64,000 bases of DNA. Origin: Lanius collurio (Eukaryota; Chordata; Aves; Passeriformes; Laniidae). The DNA lies in the NCBI GenBank assembly GCA_020086605.1, contig JACBWW010000003.1:9581613-9645612 (forward strand), given 5' to 3'. Shown piece after piece: positions 54,343 to 64,000 of the stretch. The notes under the pieces were generated by a model. That model did not search any database and was not told the origin of the DNA. It saw only the letters and a list, made by a program, of their open reading frames with translations. The stretch's first letter is position 1. Every line of letters begins with the position of its first letter. Made by a program: the position numbers and the translations under genes.

Positions 54343-57300
54343 AATGTTGATGCAATTGCATAAAATTGTCCTGGCTGCCTCTTCGTGGTTTTTAAGTTTG
54401 GCCTGGCTCTCATCATGGCCAAGGTAGATAGCTCTCCAAGGCAGCAGAACCCTGGAGACAGCAAAATGGCCTTGGCCCTGCTGCCTGTTTTTGTTATGTC
54501 AGAGCACTAGGAAAAGCCAGCAGACTTGATGCAGACAGACAGATGCTGCTGGGGCTGGTGAAGGATCCACTGCCAGCAGCAACCGCTCCGTGTTTCCTCT
54601 TTTGTATCCCTCATATTCCTGGCAGATGCAGTGACACCAATTCTCCACAACCTTCCCTACCTTCCCCCCTTCCTCTTTCCCTTTCAGGTGTCAGAAACTC
54701 CTTAATCTCTCCTCCTCTCTTCCTTCCAGCCATCCATTTCCTCAGCATACCGTTCTCCAAATGTGCCTCTACTGCAAGAATTCTTGAATGGGCTCAGTGG
54801 TGAACTCCATAAATAACGTTGCTGGACACAGTCACTTTCAACACTCAGCTGACACTGTTTGACAGCCTCCCTCCCTATTGGTATGGTGGCCAGGTCCTGC
54901 CAGGAAAAACAGGTAAACAGAGGAGGTAAGCTCTGAAGCTGTGATTTCTCTTCTGGCCCTGGCTAAGTTTTCCTTCCCAGTTAGCTGAATCTGTTAGCTC
55001 CAGTGTACTTTGGGATTTCTATTTTCCAGCTCAGCATGGATTTTACAGAAGATAGGCTGCAAAGGGTAATGTGAAAATCTTGGTTCTGGAAGAACAGGAA
55101 AACTGAGCACAAAAGAAAGGTAGTTTTTCAGATAGATACATGGATATTATATATGGTGCTGCACTGATAGTAGCACAATAGCGTGTAAAGATGTAAAACA
55201 ATAAAGATGTAGTTTTTAGTGGCATTCCATCAATTACATTCTCATTGTAAACACCTCTGGGTATCAAAGAAACATCACAGACCCTTTTACTAAGTACAAG
55301 ACTGAATTCTGGATGAAAGCTAAAACACTGAAATACTGGTAGGTTATACATGATATGCAGGTCCCAGGAAGTGTGAAATTCATGTGAAAACTTTTCTGTA
55401 AAATTGAGCTTCTCTGATCCCAACACAGTTATAAATGGTAGCAGTGATCAGAATAGCAGTAGTCCTTTGAGCTTACACAACACCTTTACTTACAGTACTT
55501 TAAATCATTTTACAAAAATAATTATCTCAGTTTCCCAGCCTACTGAGAATTACATTTAGTAAGTCCTTTATTTGTGTTCTACCTATGGAAGCAATGAAGT
55601 TGTGAAAAATAAATGATTTTCCATAAGTTCATGAAACTTTCATTTGTTCAGACAAGGACTTCTGCAAGATCTGGGTTCTTCTCTTCTTAATTACTTCTGT
55701 TTTTCTAAAAGATGTTGCCAGACAAACTGAAAAACTACAAATGGAAAAAAAAATACCTAGGGAGGAAAAAATTTATCCCCTTCTCCTCTCCCATCCCAAT
55801 AATAAAAGGAAATCATACCTGTGAAGAGGATATGAAGGTAGATTTATGGAATTATTTACTCTGCAATAGACTAAAAATTAGTTTCCCTGGCAACCACTGC
55901 ACCTTCTGAAATACAGAATACCTTTACAATAAATAAATACAGCACAACAAAGACTTTAGCTTATCCTTTATTATTTTAATAAGTAAGAATTTATGTTTCA
56001 TATAAGCATACATTAAATGAACTTTCATATATTTTTAATGTTATATTCTGTAATGTGTGCATTTTTAGAAAGGAATTAATATTTTTCATCAAGGGTGGTG
56101 CTTGTGTTTTGTCCCTGAGAGGATAATGCCAGAAAACATGGTTTGAGAATGCTGCTGATATGGGAAAATTTGGAAGTCTGTGATTGTTCCCTTATTAAGA
56201 TTTTATGATTTATAAGGTTCACATCTCTGACACTGAGAAAAGATTAAAATGAAAAATGATCTTTTTAGTATTGATAGTAGTCCTATTTTGAGTGGGAAAT
56301 TGTAATAAATTACTTCTGTTGCAGCCCATATTTCTATGATTTTATGGATAATTACCTTATGAATTAATTTGTGCTGATTTTAAAGTCTCCTGTTCATATG
56401 GGTAGTAGTAATTCCTTAAACCATGTCTAGCTTCTTTTAAAAGACTGTGCAACATGCCTGATATGTGACCGAAGTCATGGTAGACAGGTCCCTTTGAGAA
56501 AGGCCTGATGGAAGAAATCTGGGCAATTTCAATTTAATTTCTTTGATTTGTCATTAAAAAAAAAAAAAAGGAACAAATAAGTTCTACTGAAATTCCTCTG
56601 GAAATAGGGTAAATTTGATTTGTTTTCACCTTAGCTTGGAAAAGTGCTGAATTCTTTCTGCACTAAATCATGTTATTTGACATCATGCATTCAAGTATCC
56701 ATAAGCTCGTAATAGTCAGGGAGAAGGTTGCTGCCAGGAGCAGAAACCCTGGAGTTTTTGAGATTTTTGGATTCAGCAAAACCATTGACCTACCTTGGTG
56801 AAAGGATTCCAGGGTTTTCCTCCTATGGAGAATTTTAATAAGCATGCTTTTCACTCTGGCTCAGAACATAACTGAATTTTAAGTTTTCCATGGAATAGAA
56901 TTAATGCCTCAGTGGAGAATGAAGGCTAACATATTATGCAATATATAACAGAAACCTCTGTAATAATCCGTGACTATATAGCTTCTTCTCTCACTCTATA
57001 AGTAATTATGTCTTCTTAGGTATTGCACAGAGGTGGATTACTCGTATTTTATTATTTTATTTTTCAGAAGAATACCCATCATATTGCATTTGAATAGGCT
57101 AAGATTATTTGTTAGTTTTAACTCAAAATAATTTTATTTTTGTAACATCTCTATAAAAATGTAAAAAGATTTTTGTGATCTGACTCAGAAATGTATCAAA
57201 ATAACTCCCTGAGTTATTTGTTGTATATTTGTTAGTATTTGGGGGATTGATTCAGAAACAAAACAGCTTCCTTAAATGTGAACATGGTGTTTTGTTCTGA

Positions 57301-57975
57301 GTAAGGCATGAAGAGAACAGTTAAGAAAAGGTCATAGCTGAAAGAAAAGAGGCACAGGAGGGTTTATTAGACAAATGGGACTATTTCTTCATTGCTGTGG
57401 TAGGCTGAAAAGTTATCTTAAATAATTTTCTGTAGTTGAAATTTTAACATGAATTGTGCCCACCTTGTGCTTGTTGTTTGCTGCTGGAAGCAGGAAGAAG
57501 GGTTAATATACTGCAGTAGGCTTCAGTAGAAATGCTTGGCAATTTAACACAGTACCTGTGCACTCCAACAGCTGTCATGCACTTCCAGTGATTTCCTATT
57601 GGAAGTCTCATTATGGTCTTTAAACTTAGGTGATTTTACCTTATACTTCAGACAGTAGACAGACATTTCTGAGGCTCCTCCATTCTTAATAAGTATGACA
57701 AGTAAAATAAAGGTATTTTATCTTGCAGGATGTTTTGACATTTTCATTCTTTGTAGAAGGATGAGGCAAACATTGGGAACCACAAATATCCAGTTGGAAA
57801 AATTTTCAATACTTGCTTTCTATCAAAATATGGAAATATCTCAGCAGAATTTAACTGATCCTCAAGATTTCAGTCATCATAATTAAGTCTTTTTGTAGTC
57901 AAGGGAAATAAATGGACACTTCTAGGGTGCAATCATAAACCATATATCCAAAATTATTGTGTTCAATTGTTCTGC
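54343..57975. other. Intergenic, with a GC-richer patch at 54420-54800
   Basis: 54420-54800 is richer in GC and pyrimidines than its surroundings and may be an old retroelement piece that I cannot name. The rest is AT-rich with an A13 run near 56554. No gene. Confidence 0.5.
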
Positions 57976-58101
57976 AGAAATATTCTGAGTCGGAAGGGAA
58001 GTACAAGGATCATCAAGTTCCACTCTTAAGTGGATGGCCTATATGGGGATCGAATTCACAACCTTGGTGTTACTAGCATCATGCTTTAACCAACTGAGCC
58101 A
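57976..58101 (-). mobile_element. tRNA-Ile-derived SINE with CR1-like tail (TguSINE1-type)
   Basis: On the minus strand the element begins GGCTCAGTTGGTTAAAGC (A-box region), continues through an anticodon-loop remnant CTAGTAA, AACACCAAGGTTGTG and GAATTCGATCCCC (B-box region) to GGCCA at 58035, tracking a tRNA-Ile gene over about 67 bases. It then runs into a CR1-type 3' tail (AACTTGATGATCCTTG, CTTCCGACTCAGAATATT) ending near 57976. A tRNA-Ile head plus CR1 tail is the structure of passerine TguSINE1. The first ~8 tRNA bases are missing, and mutations in the stems exclude a working tRNA. Confidence 0.88.
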
Positions 58102-58389
58102 ATAAAACACACTTGTTCCAATGAAGAAAGGATATTATCTGTGTCAAAATTGCTCCAGATAGCATGTCTTGCCTCATTTTTCTGAATCAAAAATAACAGA
58201 TTCCTAGTAAAAGTAATATTTCTTCCCCATGTTCTCAAAACTAACACTTTTCCTCAGAAAACCATTAAAAGCCACAAAGAAATCAGAGTGGCTGGATCGA
58301 AGCTTTATACTTGTTAACTGGTGACACAACAGCATTAGGAAAGTTTTTTGTTGTTCCCTTGCAAAATAACATGATGGGGATTGAATGGT
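58102..58389. other. Intergenic, nothing recognised
   Basis: Short AT-rich gap between the SINE and a CR1 fragment. Confidence 0.5.
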
Positions 58390-58676
58390 ACTGCATGAAG
58401 AGCATTGCATTTGGGGTTTCGGGACCCAAGGGCAGGACCTGGTACTTTTTCATGCTGAACCTCATAAAACTGGCCTCAGCCCATCAAACCATCCTGACCA
58501 GATCCCTCCATAGAGCTTTTCTGCCCTCCAGCTGTTCAACAATCCCTCAGCCCAACTTGGCATCCTCTGTGAACTGACTGAGGGTGCAGCCAATCCCCTT
58601 GTGCAGTTCACTGATGAAGGTATTGAACAGAACTGGCCTTGATACCGAGCTCTGGGGGACACCACTGGTGACCAAA
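58390..58676 (-). mobile_element. CR1 LINE fragment, reverse-transcriptase active-site region
   Basis: On the minus strand the translation runs VTSGVPQSSV, PVLFNTFISELHKGIGCTL, QFTEDAKLG, then WAEASFMRFSMKKYQVLPLG with stops and frameshifts in between. That is the order of CR1 reverse transcriptase around its catalytic Asp pair. Here the expected FADD reads FTED, so the site is destroyed. It is a dead internal fragment. Confidence 0.85.
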
Positions 58677-59019
58677 TCAGCTACCAAATCAGTACGTTCA
58701 CATCTATGTGTACAACCAAAAATGTACTCTTAAAGGGCTTTGATATTGTGGGGCAGTTTGCAGAAGCTTGAGCCCTTGAATTTCCTCTTTGATATTAAAG
58801 CCAGCCTATATTACATACAAACGTAGAATAAAGTTTTGTGCAAATTTTGGGGATCAGCAAATGGAGATGAAATAAACTGTCTCTGAGCAAAGAGAGGTTT
58901 ATATTGAACCTCTGGAAACAGGATAGTGGATAGGAAAAAAGTCATGTTGAAAATTTTGAAACTTCTGCCTTTGACAATTTAATAGGCCAAATTAAGTTTC
59001 ATTTATGTACATTACATAG

Positions 59020-59065
59020 ATACATTATTAGATAAAAACTTGATTAGATAATACATTATTAGATA
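59020..59065. repeat. Direct repeat ATACATTATTAGATA x2
   Basis: Two exact 15-base copies (59020-59034 and 59051-59065) 16 bp apart. Confidence 0.9.
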
Positions 59066-61938
59066 ATACTGTTATGTCACTATGACAGTCCTATTGAATC
59101 CTTCTGCTGAAAATCAATGGTCTTGAAAGAACATCAATAATGTTCATCAGTACAGATAAAACCTTCTGTAGCGTTTTTATCGCTATCCTTGAAGTAACTT
59201 AAGTTTCTGATTAATTATTCATCTTCTCTCATGTCTGAAGATAGGTCCAGATAAGTTTAATTAAACAGCATCAGCTGAACAGTGTTGAAGAAGGTTCTGT
59301 GGGTCATATTTCTGGTACCTTACTTATCTCCTTGATGTTTAAAGGGGTTATCCTGCTGAGGTTATTTTGTCAGGTTTCTGTCAGACTGTCTTTCCCACAT
59401 TTTGCAGTTCATTGCTGCAGTCTCTGATAATCTTACCACACTGACTGGCTGCAGTTATTACCCTTTATATGAAGGATCTATGTTGAAAGCCAGTTATGAG
59501 TTTCTGTCCCAGTGGATTGCATGATGAAGTTGAAGCAGCCTGTCATCCAAAGCTGTATAATAGCCTCAGCTGGGAAATACAAAAGTGCCATGGATTATTG
59601 ATAGAGTCGTATCTGCAGTTCTGCTGACAAATTTGATGCCTCTTTTGCTAGGTTTCTGTTATTAAGAAATACCTCTCTTAGTATGTCACCCCCTTCTTTC
59701 TCCCTGAGTGTTCCTTTTGGCTTGGCTTATGATTTGGCTTTGTGCCATATATATCAGCAAAAAAATTATATACTTAATAACCCTCATGTTACAAGGAAAA
59801 ATGATGAACTTAGCAAAGTTCTAATGATCTTAATTTAAAAGAAAACCCTAGAAGTATAAATTTAACAAACCATTTAAAATTATTTTTTATTCTACTTTCA
59901 ACGTACTTCATAAAGCATTAAAATGCATCATTTTTCCTTATCTTGAATATCTACAGTACAAATGAAAAGAGGGAGAAAGAAAGATTATTCTACCAGTTCT
60001 TAATAGTTTAACTGTCATGCTAGTAAAATATCTCTTTACTTATTCATCAAAATTATACCCAGATTGGTACAAAAAATCTTCTGCCCCCTTCATTACATCA
60101 TATGGCATACTGTTATAAGGATAACTGAAAATACAATTTTGAAGATTTTGATTGACACAACTGCAAAAGTTAACTATTTATATTATTGTGAATACTCTAC
60201 CACTGCTACCTCTGTGTTGCAGATCAGTTTTTCTCTAGGTGGAGCAGAAGAGTGTAAATGGAAAAATGGGGTAAGTTGTAGTGGCAACATGGATTCTGCA
60301 AAGCATGTTTCTCTTCTCAGTCATCTATTCAGTCACGTTATGGAAGGATGAGATGCAGTATTTGTCTAAGACTGAAGTATGTGTCCAAAACAGAGATGTT
60401 GTGACACAAGACACAGTGATAATAGTTAAGAAGATATGAAAGATATCCTTGGTGTTTCAAAAGATGTGACATCAAGAACTGATTAGTTAAAAAGCATCTT
60501 GACTAAACAATTTCAGAATGTTTCATTCAGGGCTGCGATCACTCACCACCTCTGCTTCATATTATAAAAGGCTGCTCCCATGTGCAGTATTCAGTCCTTC
60601 CTCCAACACAGAGGATCTGCCTGGTGTTGCTGGCCATAAGTCTGTTAAGACATAAGGAGTTTGTGCCACTGGTTTCAGTTCTGACAGGGGCCAGCTGAGT
60701 TCTACCAGAATGTCTTAAAATGAGGCTGAAATACTGAATGCTTACCTGCCTCTTTTGCTAACTCAAAAAAAAAAAAAAATCCAGAATAAATGAGAAAAAA
60801 AAATAGGAAAAAAAGGAAAGCCACCCCCATGTTAATAAAAACAGTGGTTGAACAAAGGCAGTGAGATCAAGCTTTTTGCAGTGCTTTAATCAAGCAAAGT
60901 TTTTTTAAAGACCAGATATTCCAAAAGACTCTCTGGCATATGAACTCCTGAGTACCTGTTAGTGGTAAATCAATTACTTTGTGCCAAATGTCCCTTGTGC
61001 AAGGGAGCATTAAAATATTCTGTTCTGTGTATAAATGCTGTAGGAATTACCCTTCAATTATTAATGTTGAAATAGGTATTGATACAGAAGTTACTTAGCT
61101 AATTTTGACACATTTCTCTCTGAGGTGAATGATACTTCATTATTCTGTGTTGTATGTCATTCTCATTGTGCTCCTTTGGGTACCAGCAGAAAAGGAGCCT
61201 GTTGGCTTGGTCCAACCTGACTGCTGTCCTTTAGGATACATGGAACTCCAAGGAGGGAAAGAGAACTTGTTTTTTTCTTGAAAACTCACTCAGAAGGGAC
61301 AGTCTTCTCAGCATGTTGTCGAATAAGGAACTGAGGAGGTATACGGGTGAGCTGGAAGCCTGCAGAACAGCAGAGATTGGGCAAGGGAAAGTCATGTATC
61401 CTTCCTTCAAGGTGACAGACTGCAAACTTTGTCCTTCTAGACAGCCAAATATGACTGTGAAGTTTACAGCAACCTATGAAAAAATTGCACCGCTTCTGTA
61501 TTGAGAAGAACGGAAAGGAAAGACACTAGCCTGCAAGAAAAACTCTCTTTTTAGTTTTCTCCTAATGACAAAGGAAAAAAATCTTTGAGTTCCCCATGCC
61601 TTCTGAAATTCTTTCTTGTGAGAAAAAAATATAGAATGAAGTACCAAGGTCCGGCAGGCTCGGGGACCCATCATGACAAGAACCTTGTGATGATACCTTG
61701 AAGGCATGCGTGTGGGGTGTATTCCTTTTTATGGTAAACACAGGCATAAGGTAGCTATCTAAGTGTTAGCCTGCTGTCTGCCTCACCTATGTTTTCTTAA
61801 GTATTAAAAAGACAAGTAATAAAAAAAAAGTGATTGTGTAGACAGGGTATTGCTTGGATGGATACACTGAGGTATTATTGCATTAATCAGTACATATGAG
61901 AAATGATATCTGAGTATGTCTATATCCATAAACAGTTC

Positions 61939-61991
61939 TGTGTATGTGTGTGTGTATATATATTTTCATGCTTTTACACACACAGACACAC
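61939..61991. repeat. TG/TA microsatellite facing a CA repeat (hairpin-capable)
   Basis: The left arm is (TG)n with a TATATATA run, and the right arm is ACACACACAGACACAC, separated by about 15 bases. The arms are mostly complementary, so the locus can fold back on itself. Confidence 0.85.
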
Positions 61992-64000
61992 CCTGAGATT
62001 CATTATGGAAGTTGTACACACGTATCCCACTGGTACCTATCCTCTTATCATAAATTAGATAAGATCTCTTTATCTCCAGTTTTAGAACAAAGATTGTATT
62101 TAATCACAGTTTAATTTTTGAGGTTTTGCACAAGAAAACATTCAAAGGGGATTCAGAACAACATATATAAAGAAGCTCTTGTAGAGGACCTCCTATGATA
62201 AACAGGTCATATTTTTTAAGATGACATATGCTGGATGAGCATATATAGATTGATGGACTGTGTAACTATGTCCAAGAACATTCCTGAAAGATCCTTGCAG
62301 AGTAAGGTATTTTGTCTTCTATATATCTTCCAAATTCTATGTTACCATTCTGTCAAGAGGTGATCTGCTCAAAGAGCAACTGCAGAGCATGCACAATAGA
62401 TTAATGATCAGAATTTCATAATCCTGTTAGTGAACACTGGAATCCAACATCTAATAGGATGTAGTCAAACATACTTTTATATGTAGTAAAAGTTCTATTA
62501 TCATCTCTCTCCTTTCTCTGTTACTGAAATATTAAGCAATTGAACCTTACTTTGTGCAACTATTGGTGAGGAGTTGGCAGCAAAATTGAACATATTTTAC
62601 TAATTAATTAAAAAAACCTAATGGGATTTTGTTTGTTTGCTTATTTTATGTCCCATATTTCAGAATTTAGTGTTTGGGGAATGTGAGAACTCTGCCAGCT
62701 GATGTGCCAGGCTGCAGGTTCTCCCATACTAATGGGTGTCATAAGACCTGCACCTGGCATCTTTGGTCCCCACAGGCTGGAGTCTCTTAGGACAGTTTGT
62801 CTCCAGAATCCCAAAATAGTTGATGGAGGCAGATATATTCAACAAAGACTGCCAGTCAGCTCTTTGATTGTGATCTATTGGCTGCCTGCATCATCCAGAT
62901 TGATGGTTGAAGAATTTCCCCAAAGGAGACAGAAGCAAAGTAACCACAACGTGTTTGGAGTTTTTTCTTCTTTTGGCTTTTTTTTTTTTTTCTTTCCCTT
63001 CCTTTCAAAACTGTCATATACAGAACTCAACGTGGTGATTTAGAATTATGACTTTTTTGAAGAAGAATAGAGCAGCTGATTTCTCTGTAGAGAAATAATA
63101 AAAAAACCAGTTGTTCAGGGTCTAGTCTAAATGAGAACTGTTTCATCCTCTAAGTTATTCAGGTTGCTTAGATTTCTCCATTGGTTCTGTAATTATAATC
63201 CCACCAAATTCAATGAGGTTATCTTAAACTTTATTTAATAAAATTAGTAAGTGACTGAACATAGAACAAGAGAATATAACCCTTATTTCCCCACCACACT
63301 ACACAAATATTTACTTTTGTGACAATGCATCCCATGAGATAAATTCACTTCTTTAAATGCTTGAATGAGACATTCAAAAAGCATTGAAGAGTGAAAAACA
63401 AACAATATATTTCTCATGCCTACTCTTAATAGCTAAAAATAACTTTGAAAATCCTGACCAAGTAAAAAATTTTAAAAATTAACATATTTGTTAATTTTTT
63501 AGTTTATTTTTTGCCGATTGTATGGCTTAAACATATTTCATTCTTCTAAATATGCTAAATTAAGGGCTAGTGAAGCTTTTTGGATTGAAAATATACACAA
63601 ATATGTGTTGGAGTTCAGAATTTGATTTATCTAAAGGGGAATTATACCAATACTGGTACTTCACATTCTTTGACTGTTACTGATCATTTAATTGATTTTA
63701 ATTTAACTTTTGCAAAACCCTCTGTATTAACATTCAGTAAGGACATGAGAAATGGGATTCAAATGATATGTGTAGGAACATGCACTCTGTGTTTTGACCA
63801 TATCTGGTTTTAAGAACCATCGGCTCTTGTCAAACTCATCCTTTGAAGACACTTAGGATTAACAGCATAAAATCAGAGCGGGGAAACAGATTTTTTTTTT
63901 ACCTGTAGTGTTCTGTAAGTATTTGTGAAGTAACTTATGGTATCTCCTGTAAAGGTGAATCGGAAATTGTCAGCAAAGTAGAGCAAAACCTAGTGAAATC

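Larger units (their letters stand above)
58677..64000. other. Intergenic to the right edge, no gene recognised
   Basis: AT-rich sequence with a repeated ATACATTATTAGATA motif (59020-59034, 59051-59065), an A run near 60765-60779, a TG/TA/CA microsatellite at 61939-61991 and a GC-richer patch at 62680-62950. No coherent exon is visible, and nothing at the right edge suggests an entering gene. Confidence 0.55.

Noticed and set aside
58035..58101. tRNA-Ile gene on the minus strand
   Set aside because: The 5' acceptor strand is missing, stems are mutated, the anticodon loop is altered, and a CR1 tail follows directly. It is the head of a SINE.
62680..62950. GC-richer patch with a 113-codon + frame
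   Set aside because: The frame runs into poly-Phe from a T tract and shows no domain. A decayed repeat is as likely.

Overview
The window looks like avian nuclear DNA, most probably from a passerine (songbird). It carries a spliced vertebrate gene, many decayed CR1 LINE fragments, several avian-type retroviral solo LTRs, and one SINE made of a tRNA-Ile-like head joined to a CR1-like tail. That last architecture is known from passerines (TguSINE1). Base composition is AT-rich away from the gene, without bacterial-style gene packing.

Layout. The only gene I can support is CBLN2 (cerebellin-2), on the + strand at the left edge. Base 1 is the A of an in-frame ATG. Three coding exons (1-369, 2628-2747, 3056-3253), all phase 0 with GT-AG introns, give a 228-residue secreted C1q-domain protein. 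The promoter and 5' UTR lie outside the window. Intron 1 holds the rest of a CpG island, a second CpG-rich island and long T tracts. A 3' UTR follows, with a plausible poly(A) signal at 4664.

From about 4.7 kb to the end there is no gene I can defend. The content is: (a) a pair of ~230-bp inverted repeats at 6031-6259 and 7645-7880; (b) retroviral LTRs at 11201-11814 (+), 42477-43004 (-) and 48532-49123 (-); (c) CR1 fragments near 12.5-13.6, 31.4-32.1, 38.1, 41.2-41.9, 47.0, 47.2, 54.3 and 58.4-58.7 kb; (d) the SINE at 57976-58101; (e) simple-sequence tracts and short exact tandem duplications; (f) a few GC-richer islands of unknown origin; (g) one 131-codon open frame (43987-44382, -) that I do not recognise. 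From memory of the human region, CBLN2 borders a large gene desert on its 3' side, and this window fits that picture. Any biological interest in the desert would be long-range regulation of CBLN2, a developmentally patterned synaptic organiser, but that cannot be shown from one sequence.

I found no clear new biological system. The observations most worth checking are the long inverted-repeat pair, the unrecognised 131-codon frame, the GC-rich segment with no CpG at 15.9-16.3 kb, and the splice-site layout of CBLN2 exon 3. Family identities were made by recognition without database searches. Boundaries of old repeats are approximate.
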